From Actinomadura sp. NBRC 104425 (GTDB lineage: Bacteria > Actinomycetota > Actinomycetes > Streptosporangiales > Streptosporangiaceae), in the NCBI RefSeq assembly GCF_030269545.1, contig NZ_BSTN01000031.1, forward strand, positions 1-64,000: a stretch of DNA of 64,000 bases, read 5' to 3'. Both the position numbers and the translations under genes were made by a program. The stretch's first letter is position 1; every line of letters begins with the position of its first letter. Below the pieces are notes generated by a model. That model saw only the letters and a program-made list of their open reading frames with translations, was not told the origin of the DNA and ran no database searches. Of the stretch, positions 43,074-51,834 are shown one piece after another.

Positions 43074-44519
43074 TCAGCGGAAGGTGGTCTTCAGGACGTC
43101 GATGCCGCGGGCGTGGTCGGCCACGTACACGTAGCCGCCGTGGTAGTAGGCCGCCCAGGCGCGGGCGTCGTCGGGCCGGTAGTACGCGATCTGGCGCGGG
43201 TCGGTGGGGTCGCGCACGTCGATGAACCGGGTGCCCTGCGCGTAGAACGCCTGGGCCAGCACGCCGTCCTTGACGTCGAAGTAGTGCGCCGAGCAGTCGT
43301 CGGTGTCGGGGCGGCTGCCCTCCTGGCCCGCCACGCCCCAGGTGCCGAGGGTCTGCAGCCGGAACGGGTTGTCGGGCGTGGACCGCCAGGCCTGGCCCCC
43401 GTAGGAGCCCTTCAGCGACGCGAGGACGAGCAGCCCGTCGTTGGCGCAGCCGTCGTTGAAGGTCTCCTCGGTGACGGCGAGCACCTGCCCGTCGCCCCAC
43501 TTGCGGGGGTCGGGCCCCTGGTCGCGGGTGCGGCCCACAGCGCGGTAGCTGTTGTGCATGAACGAGGAGTTGGTGGTGGCCTCGTCCAGACCGCCGCCCG
43601 CGTACGGCACCGGGTCCCACGCGGTGGCGGTGCGGTGGCGCTTCTGCACCGGGTCCCAGTGCCGTCCGCTCGTGTAGTAGCCGCGCACGCCGCCCCGGCC
43701 GGAGGCCCAGGCGATCCCGGCCGAGTCGACCTGGATGTCGTGGGTGTAGTCGGTCTTGCCGTCGTTGCGGCCGATGTCGATGGGGTCTTTGAAGACCTTG
43801 GGCTTGCGGGGGTTGCGCACGTCCGTCACCCACACGGGGCGGCCGCCCCAATCCTCGGGCATCCAGCTCGCCCTGGCGGGGCCGCTCGTCCACAGGTACC
43901 GGCAGTCGTTGATGCACGAGGTGGTGTGCCCGGCGGGGACCGCCTGGTAGGCGATCTGCCGCGGATTCTCGGGCCTGGCCACATCGATGACGTAGACGCC
44001 CGACTCGCCGGTGTCGGTGGTGCCGCCGAAGGCCCGCGGGTCCCGAGACAGGTAGATGATCTTGCGTTGGTGGTCGGCCTCGGTGTCCTCGCCCTCCCAG
44101 AATCCGGGCAGGTCGAACTCGCCGACCAGTCTGGGGCTGCGCGGGTCGGCGCTGACGTCGTAGGCCTTCAGGCCGAACCGGCCGGTCACGTACATGATCG
44201 TGCGTTTGCGCGGGCCCGAGCCGTAGTCCATGAAGACCAGGGACGTGGCCTCCTTGGCGTCGGGCACGTTGCCGACCCGCTGCACGCCCTTGACCGCCTC
44301 GGACACCCGGGAGGACGTCTTGCCGACCGGCCCGGTGCCGTGGCCGACGTGCGCGCCGAGGTCGCGTCCCCCGCCCTGGGCCTGCGACACGGCGGTCTGC
44401 TGGTTGCCGGGCTCGGGCGGGCAGGCCCACGCCGTGCCGGCCATGGCGAGCGCGGAGGCCGCCGCCGCGGCGGCGCCGGCGAGGAGGCGCCTGGACTGTC
44501 GCTGGGGTCGGGTTCGCAT
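43074..44519 (-). CDS. Secreted LVIVD-repeat (beta-propeller) protein
   Basis: The 481-residue protein starts with a signal peptide (R-R-L-L-A-G-A-A-A-A-A-A-S-A-L-A-M-A, cleavage near W-A). The mature part is built of LVIVD-type repeats: G-L-K-A-Y-D-V-S-A-D-P-R-S-P-R, G-V-Y-V-I-D-V-A-R-P-E-N-P-R, P-V-W-V-T-D-V-R-N-P-R-K-P-K and T-R-F-I-D-V-R-D-P-T-D-P-R, which fold as propeller blades. Several Cys could form disulphides outside the cell. ATG at 44519 has GGAGG 4 bp upstream. The function of these proteins is unknown. It is divergent from a solute-binding protein gene. Confidence 0.85.
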   Translation of the reverse strand: MRTRPQRQSRRLLAGAAAAAASALAMAGTAWACPPEPGNQQTAVSQAQGGGRDLGAHVGHGTGPVGKTSSRVSEAVKGVQRVGNVPDAKEATSLVFMDYGSGPRKRTIMYVTGRFGLKAYDVSADPRSPRLVGEFDLPGFWEGEDTEADHQRKIIYLSRDPRAFGGTTDTGESGVYVIDVARPENPRQIAYQAVPAGHTTSCINDCRYLWTSGPARASWMPEDWGGRPVWVTDVRNPRKPKVFKDPIDIGRNDGKTDYTHDIQVDSAGIAWASGRGGVRGYYTSGRHWDPVQKRHRTATAWDPVPYAGGGLDEATTNSSFMHNSYRAVGRTRDQGPDPRKWGDGQVLAVTEETFNDGCANDGLLVLASLKGSYGGQAWRSTPDNPFRLQTLGTWGVAGQEGSRPDTDDCSAHYFDVKDGVLAQAFYAQGTRFIDVRDPTDPRQIAYYRPDDARAWAAYYHGGYVYVADHARGIDVLKTTFR

Positions 44520-44804
44520 CGCGCCTCCACGCCGAGGGGATGAGGGCCTAGGCAAGTGTGGACACGGAGATCGCCGCGCTCCATCGGCGAGTGGTCACCA
44601 AAAAACCGGGCCCGGTTAGTGATCAGATGATCGCCGGGCAGGTGAGCGCCCGTGATCCGGCCCGGGCGGCCGGCCACGGACGTTCCGAGGCGGCCCGCGT
44701 GCCCTTCCCGTGCCGGGGGACGGTGCCGTACGCTCGCCCGCGTCGTCCGCCGCCGTCGTCGGAAGGGTCCGGTTGAGCTCTGGGAAGGCCCCGGGGAGGG
44801 GCGG
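44520..44804. other. 285-bp divergent intergenic region
   Basis: The region lies between the LVIVD-protein gene and the peptide-type binding-protein gene. It includes a less GC-rich part (44570-44640) with an A6 run and GTTAGTGATCAGATGATC, suitable for promoters. No gene or clear operator is seen. Confidence 0.4.
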
Positions 44805-46325
44805 GTGAGGAGCCTCACGCGCACGGCCGCGCTGGTGGCCGGCGCGATGGCGATGCTGGTCGCGCCGGTGGCGGCCATGCGGGTGTGGCACGATCCCGCC
44901 GACCCGCGGATCTCGGTGGGCGCGGCGCCGCCCGCCACGCTGCTGCCGGGCGACGTCCGCGATCCCGCAGGCCGCATGATCGCCGGTGCGGTGTGGACCG
45001 GACTGACCGCCCACGACGGCCGGGGCGGCACGCCGGTCAATGCCGCCGCCGAGTCGATCACGAGCCCGGACCGGCGGGTGTGGACCGTCCGGCTGCGTGC
45101 CGGCGGGCGGTTCCACGACGGTTCGCCGGTGACGGCGCGGTCGTTCGTCGACGCCTGGCGCGCCGTGCTGCGCGAGGGCTGGCACGGCGCCCGCCTGCTC
45201 ACCGAGGTGGCCCGGGTGAAGGGCGCGGGCGGCCGGGACGACGACGTGGCGGGGCTGAAGGTGCGCGACGAGCGCACGTTCGAGGTGACGCTCGACCGTC
45301 CGCTGGCCGGGTTTCCCGCGCTGCTGGCCGATCCGGCGTTCCTGCCGATGCCCGAGGCCGTGCTGCGGTCCCGCGACTGGGCCTCCTACGCGCGCAAGCC
45401 CATGGGGAACGGCCCGTTCCGGGTGCGCTCTCACGACGCCCGCGCAACGGTGCTGGAACCGCGGGACGGCCGCGGCCGCACGGTCGTGGTGCGGGCGATG
45501 CCGGACGCCGCCGCCCAGTACCGCGCCGTCCAGGCAGGCGACCTGGACGTGGCCACCGCCGTCCCGCCGCAGCGGCACGCGTCGATGGACACCGACTTCC
45601 CCCGCCATCACCTGATGGTGCCCGGCCGGGCCATGACGTACCTGGTGATCCCCGAGTGGGACGAGCGGTTCGCCGGCCCGACCGTGCGGCACGCGCTGTC
45701 GATGGCGGTGGACCGGCGCGCGGTGACCGAGGGGCCGCTCGGGCATCAGGCCAGCCCGGCCAACTCGCTGGTCCCTCCGGGCATCGCGCTGGGCCGCCGC
45801 GAGGGCCAGTGCCGGGTGTGCGTGCACGACACGGCGGCCGCGTCCGCGGCGCTCGCCGACGCGGGCGGCCTCGACGGCCCCGTGCCGATCTGGTACGAGG
45901 CGGGCGCCGGCGACGACGCGTGGGTCAAGGCGGTCGCCGACCAGTGGCGTGCGACGCTGCGGCTGGACGCGCGCCCCAAGCCGGTGCCCGCCGCCGAGCT
46001 GCGCGCGGCCGTCGCCGACCGGAGGACCGACGGCCCTTACGTGCTGCACTCGGCCGCCGACTACCCCGCGCCCGTCGCCGCGCTGGCCCCGCTGCCGCGG
46101 CCCGGCGGCGCCGCGTCCGACCTCATCGAGCAGGCCGAACGCGCCGCCGACCCGGACGACGGCGTGCTCCCGGCACGGCTGGCCGAGTCGTCGCTGCTGC
46201 GCGACACGCCGGTGATCCCGCTGTGGTACGGGCACGACCACCTGGTGTGGTCGGAACGCATCCGCGGGGTGACCGCCGACGCCTTCACCGGGCCGGTGCT
46301 CGCCCGCCTCAGGGTGGCGGACTGA
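44805..46325 (+). CDS. ABC solute-binding protein, family 5 (oligopeptide type)
   Basis: The product (506 aa) has an N-terminal hydrophobic segment (T-A-A-L-V-A-G-A-M-A-M-L-V-A-P-V-A-A) serving as signal or anchor without a lipobox Cys. Family-5 hallmarks follow: W-T-V-R-L-R-A-G-G-R-F-H-D-G-S-P-V-T-A-R-S-F-V-D-A-W near 100 and R-H-A-L-S-M-A-V-D-R-R near 305. GTG at 44805 has GGGGAGGGG upstream. No permease or ATPase gene is near, so it works with a distant transporter or as a stand-alone binding protein. Its last 85 codons are duplicated at 55.1 kb. Confidence 0.85.
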   Translation: MRSLTRTAALVAGAMAMLVAPVAAMRVWHDPADPRISVGAAPPATLLPGDVRDPAGRMIAGAVWTGLTAHDGRGGTPVNAAAESITSPDRRVWTVRLRAGGRFHDGSPVTARSFVDAWRAVLREGWHGARLLTEVARVKGAGGRDDDVAGLKVRDERTFEVTLDRPLAGFPALLADPAFLPMPEAVLRSRDWASYARKPMGNGPFRVRSHDARATVLEPRDGRGRTVVVRAMPDAAAQYRAVQAGDLDVATAVPPQRHASMDTDFPRHHLMVPGRAMTYLVIPEWDERFAGPTVRHALSMAVDRRAVTEGPLGHQASPANSLVPPGIALGRREGQCRVCVHDTAAASAALADAGGLDGPVPIWYEAGAGDDAWVKAVADQWRATLRLDARPKPVPAAELRAAVADRRTDGPYVLHSAADYPAPVAALAPLPRPGGAASDLIEQAERAADPDDGVLPARLAESSLLRDTPVIPLWYGHDHLVWSERIRGVTADAFTGPVLARLRVAD

Positions 46326-46364
46326 CCTCGGCCGGCGCCGGCCGCTCGGCCTTGCCCCTCGCCG
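46071..46364. repeat. Direct repeat, left copy, bounding the nitrite/NO island
   Basis: These 294 bp match 55125-55418 without a gap, at constant offset 9054, with about 30 mismatches by hand count (about 90% identity). The left copy contains the last 85 codons of the intact binding-protein gene and then, on the minus strand from stop 46309-46311, the last 18 or so codons of the TPR gene (K-A-E, then V-S-P-P-P), here cut off. The match stops 18 bp before the nitrite reductase stop codon. Confidence 0.9.
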
Positions 46365-46382
46365 GCGCGCCGGCTCACCGGG

Positions 46383-48980
46383 TCATTCGGTCTCCTTCGA
46401 GGTCACCTGGATGTAGCCGTGCGCGCCGGCCTCGCCGTGCCGCATGTTGTGGTCGACGAACGAGTACCGTCCGGGTTCGGGGAAGGCCGTTTCGATGAAG
46501 CCGCCTTGGGCGGCGGCCAGGTCCAGGACCTGCGCGCCGCCTCGACCGCGGCCCGGCCGCAGGAGGTAGGCGCCTTCCTTGTACACGGTGTCGAACCTGG
46601 TGCCGATGATGTGGAAGGCCGTGCCGGACGAGGGGCCCGCGGCGACCACCCAGAACCGGACCCGTTCACCGGTGCGGGCCGTCAGCGGCGCGTGGTCGTA
46701 GCCGGCGGCGGTGCCGTTGAACATCCAGGCGTCCGCGTCGCCTCGGCGCAGCCGGGCGGAGCGCGCCGTGTCGCCGATCTGCCCGGTGTACAGCTCGCCC
46801 TGCACGAGGATGTACTCGCGGTCGACGCGGGGCAGGTCCGGCGGGTCGATGACGACCGCGCCGTACATGCCGTTGGCCATGTGCTCGGTCATCGGCATCG
46901 TCGAGCAGTGGTACAGCCAGGCCCCCGCCTGGTCGGCGCGGAACCGGTAGGTCAGGCGCTCTCCGGGCTGGATCGTGCGCATCGGCCGGTCGGGGGCGAG
47001 CGCACCGGCGTGGAAATCGATGCCGTGGCCCATCGTCCCGGCGTTGACGAAGGTGACGGTGAACACGTCGCCGACGCTGCCGCGCAGGGTGGGACCGGGG
47101 ACGGTCCCGTTGAACGTCCACATGCGCTGCCGGACGCCCGGGGCGACCTCCAGGTCCTTTTCCTCGACGCGTATCTCGACGCGGTGCTCGCGGCCGCCGG
47201 GCGCGGGCTTCAGTGCGGCGTCATAGGGGCGCCATCCCCGGCTCGGCGACGCGGTCAGGTCGAGTGGGGCGGGTGACGTCTGCGAACTCGCCGATCCGGT
47301 CGAGGCCGTGGCCGTGCCGGTGGGGGTGATGCGCAGGGTCATCCCGGCGGCCCGGTGCCCGGGCACGGTGCACCAGCCGTCCACGGGATCCCGCAGCGGG
47401 TCCAGGCGCAGCGCCGCGGTCTCGCCGGTGCGGAGCATGGGCGTGCGCTGCCCGGTGTCCAGCCGCAGGTCGTGCTCTTGCGTGTCGACGTTGGTCACGC
47501 GCAGCACGAGGCGGGTGCCGGGTGCGGCTTCGATCGTCCCGGGGCGGACGCGCATGCCTTGCAGGGTGACGTTCACGGTCTGCGTGGCCGTGCCGGCCGC
47601 CATCTGCCCGGCGTGCCCGGTGTGCTCGGTGGCGTCGGTGCCGGACGTGCCGCCGCCCCGTCCGCTCACCGCGATGACCACCACGACGGCGGTGAGCACG
47701 GCCCCGACCGCCAGACCCGCGACGGGCGGCTTGGGCACCAGGCCGAAGGAGCGGGCGACGGCGACGGCCGCGAGCACCACGAAGGCGGCGAGCGCCGCCA
47801 GGAGCACCCCCCAGGCCGCGCGCGACAGCCAGGTCGGCACGGGCAGGACGGTCAGCGGGAGCGCCGCGTTGGCCAGGATAAGACGGGTCTTCCACCCGTA
47901 CTCCAGCAGGGCCGAGTTGCGCTTGACCGCGGCCGGACCGCCGCCGAGCACCACCGGCAGCAGGAACATCATCGAGCCCACGAGTATCTGGCCGACGAAG
48001 CCCGCCATGACCAGCGGCAGCAGGGGGTCGACGACCCCGGCCACCTCGTCCGCGGGATGGACCGCCACCATGACCAGGTCGGCGGCCACCGCGGCGACGA
48101 ACCAGCCGGTCGCGGCCGTCAGCATCCAGGACGCGGCCGAGTGCGGCCGCCGCCGCCGGAACGTGCGGACGGACGGGGTCAGGGCCAGCGCCGTCCCGGC
48201 CCCGTACAGCGCAAGCCCCGCCGCCGCGGCCCAGCGCGTGCCCGTCACGAGCGCGCCCACGGTCACGGCGAGACCGGTCACGGCCGGCACAAGGGAGCGG
48301 CGGGCGAGCTTGCCGGTGTCCTCGTGCGCCCGGGTGCGCAGGACGGCCGGCCACAGGATGAACAGGGTGCCGAGCACGGACAGCCCGACCCAGCCGAGCA
48401 GGTTGGCGTGGATGTGCGCGGCCTCCACCCGCAGGCGCAGCGAGCCGGTGACCTGCCCGGACACCATCAGCGCGCCCAGCGTCCCCCCGGCGACCAGCGC
48501 GGCCCCCGAGCACATGTACCAGGCCACCAGATGGGCGAACCGGCCGCCGAGCGATCGCCGCGACCGTGCGATCAGCGTGCCGACGTGGATGGCGGCGACG
48601 CCGCAGACCAGGACGGCCCCGGCGGTGCCCAGGATCGCGTCGCCGCCGCTGGAACCGTGCAGCACGGCCACCACCCCGGCGTTCAGCACGGCGAGGCGGA
48701 GCACCTGCCACCACCGCGCGGGCGGCGGCAGGTGCAGCAGCGCGGTGCTGAAGTGCTCGGTCCAGGTGACGATGGCGTTGGTGACCGCGCCGAGCAGGAA
48801 AGTGTGCACCGGCACCCAGTCGGCGCCGGGAAGGCGGTCCCGCGCGAACGCGGTGATCACGGTCACCGCGAACCAGGCCAGCACCACCGCGTTGGCGATG
48901 GCGTGCCAGGTGGCACGCGAACCGGTATGGTACGGCGGCCTCGGCCGCGGTCGTTCGATCTTGTCATCGACCGATGTCAT
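46383..48980 (-). CDS. nirK: Membrane-anchored copper nitrite reductase with fused cupredoxin
   Basis: The 865-residue protein has three parts. Residues about 25-420 form some ten or more membrane helices with an A-H-I-H-A-N-L-L-G-W motif, NnrS-like. Residues about 460-560 form a plastocyanin-type domain with possible copper ligands in E-H-D-L and W-C-T-V-P-G-H-R-A-A-G-M. Residues about 580-865 are NirK: H-G-I-D-F-H (type 1 and 2 His, catalytic Asp), L-Y-H-C-S (type 2 His, type 1 Cys), E-H-M-A-N-G-M (type 1 His and Met), catalytic His in A-F-H-I-I-G and type 2 His in V-D-H-N-M. All NirK ligands are present. It reduces nitrite to NO outside the membrane. ATGA overlap with the upstream gene. 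Confidence 0.9.
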   Translation of the reverse strand: MTSVDDKIERPRPRPPYHTGSRATWHAIANAVVLAWFAVTVITAFARDRLPGADWVPVHTFLLGAVTNAIVTWTEHFSTALLHLPPPARWWQVLRLAVLNAGVVAVLHGSSGGDAILGTAGAVLVCGVAAIHVGTLIARSRRSLGGRFAHLVAWYMCSGAALVAGGTLGALMVSGQVTGSLRLRVEAAHIHANLLGWVGLSVLGTLFILWPAVLRTRAHEDTGKLARRSLVPAVTGLAVTVGALVTGTRWAAAAGLALYGAGTALALTPSVRTFRRRRPHSAASWMLTAATGWFVAAVAADLVMVAVHPADEVAGVVDPLLPLVMAGFVGQILVGSMMFLLPVVLGGGPAAVKRNSALLEYGWKTRLILANAALPLTVLPVPTWLSRAAWGVLLAALAAFVVLAAVAVARSFGLVPKPPVAGLAVGAVLTAVVVVIAVSGRGGGTSGTDATEHTGHAGQMAAGTATQTVNVTLQGMRVRPGTIEAAPGTRLVLRVTNVDTQEHDLRLDTGQRTPMLRTGETAALRLDPLRDPVDGWCTVPGHRAAGMTLRITPTGTATASTGSASSQTSPAPLDLTASPSRGWRPYDAALKPAPGGREHRVEIRVEEKDLEVAPGVRQRMWTFNGTVPGPTLRGSVGDVFTVTFVNAGTMGHGIDFHAGALAPDRPMRTIQPGERLTYRFRADQAGAWLYHCSTMPMTEHMANGMYGAVVIDPPDLPRVDREYILVQGELYTGQIGDTARSARLRRGDADAWMFNGTAAGYDHAPLTARTGERVRFWVVAAGPSSGTAFHIIGTRFDTVYKEGAYLLRPGRGRGGAQVLDLAAAQGGFIETAFPEPGRYSFVDHNMRHGEAGAHGYIQVTSKETE

Positions 48981-50125
48981 CCAGGCTCCATCCTGGGGTC
49001 GGCTGGGGAGGGACGGGACAGGCGCGAGGCGGCAACGGCGCAGCAGGCGAACCCCATCAGCGCCACCTCGCCGAGCACGCCGCCCGCCGCGCGCACGGCG
49101 CCCGCGTCGGCGAGGTCGCCCGTGACGCGGATCAGCACCGCGGCGTGCAGCAGGGCGAGCGGCCCGTACAGCAGCGGGTGGTAGGGAAGCCGGACGCGCA
49201 GCACCCCGGGCAGGATCACCGGAGCGTGCCCGAACACCATGGATATGACGAACCCAAGGAACACCGAGTGCAGGGCCGCGTCGTAGGCCCCTTGGTCCTC
49301 GGGTCTACCGACGATGGTCCATAGCGTCCCGGCCACCGCGAGCCAGGCGTATCCGGTCAGCAGGCACGCGGCGGCGTAACGCGGCAGGCCGGTGCCGCGG
49401 ACGGTCCGGCGGGCGATGTCGTACACGGCCAGCCAGGCGGCCAGCGCGAGCATGCCCAGGCCGGCCAGCCGCCAGCCCGCATCCGGTGTCGCAACGGACA
49501 CGGCGGCGCCGGCGCCGATCAGCGCGCAGGCCGCGATCAGTCCGTCCCCCGCCCGGCGCCGCAGGAACGCCACGTGCGCCAGCTCCAGCCGTTCCCCGGC
49601 GATCGTCAGCACGAGGAACGCCGTCAGCCAGGGCACCAGGTCGCCGGTCGGGGCGTCCCGAATCCACAGGGTGCCCGCGACGTACCAGGCGACCGCGCCG
49701 GACGTCTGGAGGAGGATGTCGCGGCGGGGGCGGCGCCCCGGCCGCCGGCCGATCAGGGCGACGTACACCCCGACGAGCCAGCCGGCCGCCGCCGTCAGCA
49801 GCGGACGGCCGATCCAGGCGAGCCCGACCGCGGTGGCGACCCCGCCCAGGCCGGCGAGGGCGGGCGCGGCATAGCCCCACGGCCGTCCCAGCGCGACGGC
49901 GCGTTCGAGGCTGATCAGCGTGCCGAGGAAGCCGAGGGTCATCAGCGTCCCGTGGTGCTGCGCGACGCTCGGGCGGGGCGCCGGCACCTGCAGACCGAGC
50001 AGCACCAGGCCGCCCCACAGCCCGGCGACCAGCGACAACGCGGCAAGGGCCGGCAACGGCAACCGCCGCACGGCCGGGGAACGGGTGCTGGTGCGCGCCG
50101 CCGTGGCGTGCCGGCCGACGGTCAT
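48977..50125 (-). CDS. NnrS-like multi-pass membrane protein
   Basis: The 382-residue protein has about 10-12 hydrophobic helices and conserved-looking His at Q-H-H-G-T-L-M-T-L-G-F, L-H-S-V-F-L-G-F-V and M-V-F-G-H-A-P-V-I-L-P-G-V-L, like NnrS haem-copper membrane proteins that protect against NO-derived stress. ATG at 50125 has GAGGAG 5 bp upstream. It is first in a two-gene operon with nirK (4-bp overlap), which also has an NnrS-like membrane part. Family assignment is from motif style and context. Confidence 0.7.
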   Translation of the reverse strand: MTVGRHATAARTSTRSPAVRRLPLPALAALSLVAGLWGGLVLLGLQVPAPRPSVAQHHGTLMTLGFLGTLISLERAVALGRPWGYAAPALAGLGGVATAVGLAWIGRPLLTAAAGWLVGVYVALIGRRPGRRPRRDILLQTSGAVAWYVAGTLWIRDAPTGDLVPWLTAFLVLTIAGERLELAHVAFLRRRAGDGLIAACALIGAGAAVSVATPDAGWRLAGLGMLALAAWLAVYDIARRTVRGTGLPRYAAACLLTGYAWLAVAGTLWTIVGRPEDQGAYDAALHSVFLGFVISMVFGHAPVILPGVLRVRLPYHPLLYGPLALLHAAVLIRVTGDLADAGAVRAAGGVLGEVALMGFACCAVAASRLSRPSPADPRMEPG

Positions 50126-50253
50126 CGCAGCTCCTCGGTCATCTCGCGCCATCGCTTGAGTTTTTCATAGCTATGTTAGTAAATATCAATCTCGCACTGT
50201 AAACCGGTCCGAGGGTGTCCGGGGTGTCCCGTGGCGTCCGGAGAGGAGTCCCC
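50126..50253. promoter_or_regulatory. Divergent control region of nirK operon and hemerythrin gene
   Basis: The stretch 50160-50192 is very AT-rich. It holds the perfect palindrome CATAGCTATG (50166-50175), directly followed by TTAGTAAATATCAA (50176-50189), an imperfect TTGAT-N4-ATCAA site as used by Crp/Fnr-type NO or oxygen regulators. TTGATA read leftward could be a -35 element for the nirK operon. Which regulator binds is unknown; no Crp/Fnr gene is in the window. Confidence 0.5.
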
Positions 50254-51039
50254 ATGACCGCGCAGGCCACCGAGTCGCAGCGGGCGACCGTCCAGGCCAT
50301 CCGGGACCATCACGGCCGACTCGGCCGAACGATGGCCGACCACGCCCTCACCGTCCGGCGCGGCGCCGACCGGCTGGCCGAGCTGAGCGGGCCGCGGACG
50401 CGGATGGTGGAGTTCAGCCGCGCGGAGGTCCTTCCGCACGCGGCCGCCGAGAATGAGACGCTGTACCGGGCGGCGCGGGACGTACCGGCGGCCCGCCTGC
50501 TGGTGCAGGCGATGATCCGCGAGCACGAACTGCTGCGCGACCTGGTCGAAGACCTGGAACGGGCGCGGACGACGGGGGAGACCGCCGGTGCCGCGGCCGC
50601 GCTGAACGCGATGTTCCAGGCGCACCTGGAGAAGGAGAACGAGCTGCTGCTGCCCGCCCTGGTGGAGGCCGGCGTCGACCTCGCCGGGGCACTGGGGGGA
50701 AGGCACGAGATCCTCGGGGACTCCGCCGCGGTGGGCGAGGGGGGCTGCACCTGCGGCGGCTGCACCTGCGGCGGACACGACGCCCCCGGCACCCCCGGGG
50801 CCACCGCCGAGCTGATCGACGGTGAGCTGGACGTGCGCGCCCTGGCCCCGGCCCAGCGCCACGAGCAGATCTTCGCCGCCTTCCGGGCCCTGCCGCCCGG
50901 CGGGGCCTTCGTGCTGGTCAACGACCACGACCCCAAGCCGCTGTCCTACCAGTTCGCCGCCGAGTACCCCGGCCGCTACACCTGGGACTACCTCGAGGCG
51001 GGCCCGCGGGTCTGGCGAGTGCGCATCGGACGGCCGTGA
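50254..51039 (+). CDS. Hemerythrin-like domain + DUF2249 protein
   Basis: The product (261 aa) has an N-terminal HHE bundle with iron-ligand candidates in D-H-H-G-R-L, L-P-H-A-A-A-E-N-E, I-R-E-H-E-L and A-H-L-E-K-E-N-E. A Cys/Gly linker follows, C-T-C-G-G-C-T-C-G-G-H, with four cysteines. A C-terminal DUF2249 domain ends in V-N-D-H-D-P-K-P-L and Y-T-W-D-Y-L-E-A-G-P. Such proteins accompany NO and nitrite reduction genes and probably sense or bind NO/O2, or repair damaged iron sites. ATG at 50254 has GAGGAG upstream. Confidence 0.87.
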   Translation: MTAQATESQRATVQAIRDHHGRLGRTMADHALTVRRGADRLAELSGPRTRMVEFSRAEVLPHAAAENETLYRAARDVPAARLLVQAMIREHELLRDLVEDLERARTTGETAGAAAALNAMFQAHLEKENELLLPALVEAGVDLAGALGGRHEILGDSAAVGEGGCTCGGCTCGGHDAPGTPGATAELIDGELDVRALAPAQRHEQIFAAFRALPPGGAFVLVNDHDPKPLSYQFAAEYPGRYTWDYLEAGPRVWRVRIGRP

Positions 51040-51153
51040 CCGCCGCCCGGGGCGGCGCCCGGCGGGCGGCGCCCCGGGCGTGCGCCGGCGGCCCGAGCGC
51101 GGGACGAGGCGCCTGGCCGCGAGAGGCCGGGGCGCCCGGCCGGACCGTGCGCC

Positions 51154-51834
51154 CTACTCGCCCGTCTCGTGGCAGCGCAGATGGGCCAGGCACAGCTTGG
51201 GTTCGACGAACGGGTCCAGCTGCTCGGCGGTCACGGGGGCGTTCATTTCGGCGAGGGCTCCCTGCATGAGGCCGAGATGCAGCGGGCAGATGACGTCCCG
51301 GTGCTCCTCGGCGATCTCCCGGAACGGGCAGTGCACCAGCCGGACCAGCGCGGTGCCGGCGTCCGCCTCGACCTGCGTTCCGAAACCGATGTCGGTGAGC
51401 AGACCGGCCAGTTTCTCCAGGGCCTGCTGCGAGTCGACCCGCTCGAAGGGCGCGGGCCGGTCGGCCAGGTAGCGGCCCCAGGCCCGGCCCGCTTCGGTCG
51501 CCGCCTTCGTCGGTTCCGGCATGGTCCCGGAGACCAGGCTGGTGAGGATCTGCGCGAGCAGCCGGTAGCTGCGCACGCCCTGATCGGAGTCGGAGGCACG
51601 GTACAGGGTGCGGGGCCGTCCGGGCTGGTCGCGTTCCTCGGTGGTGCGTTCGGCCAGGCCGGACTCGACCAGCCCGTCGAGGTGGAACCGGACGGTGTTG
51701 GGATGCAGCCCGGTCCGTTCCGCCGCCTCCCGCACGCCCAGTGGCCCGAACGCGCGCAGCACGTCCAGCACGCTGGAGCGGCTGTCGCCGAGCGCGGCCC
51801 GCGGCTCGGCGTCGACGAGATGACGCTTACCCAT
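51154..51834 (-). CDS. HTH regulator with C-terminal cysteines (SufR-like, possible Fe-S NO sensor)
   Basis: The 226-residue protein has an N-terminal winged helix (S-S-V-L-D-V-L-R-A-F-G, R-E-A-A-E-R-T-G-L-H-P-N-T-V-R-F-H-L-D-G-L) as in SufR/ArsR-like repressors. The C-terminal half has cysteines at 169 (H-C-P), 183 (I-C-P-L-H), 215 and 221, enough to hold an iron-sulphur cluster, but spaced differently from SufR. It is divergent from the NO reductase gene and both promoters carry ACTCGTAAAA. The likely role is a repressor released by NO attack on the cluster. This role is inferred. Confidence 0.75.
   Translation of the reverse strand: MGKRHLVDAEPRAALGDSRSSVLDVLRAFGPLGVREAAERTGLHPNTVRFHLDGLVESGLAERTTEERDQPGRPRTLYRASDSDQGVRSYRLLAQILTSLVSGTMPEPTKAATEAGRAWGRYLADRPAPFERVDSQQALEKLAGLLTDIGFGTQVEADAGTALVRLVHCPFREIAEEHRDVICPLHLGLMQGALAEMNAPVTAEQLDPFVEPKLCLAHLRCHETGE

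Noticed and set aside
46071..46364. The flanking 294-bp repeats as IS or integrase attachment sites
   Set aside because: They encode parts of two host genes, carry no terminal inverted repeats, and no integrase or transposase lies between them, so recombination in a homologous junction fits better.
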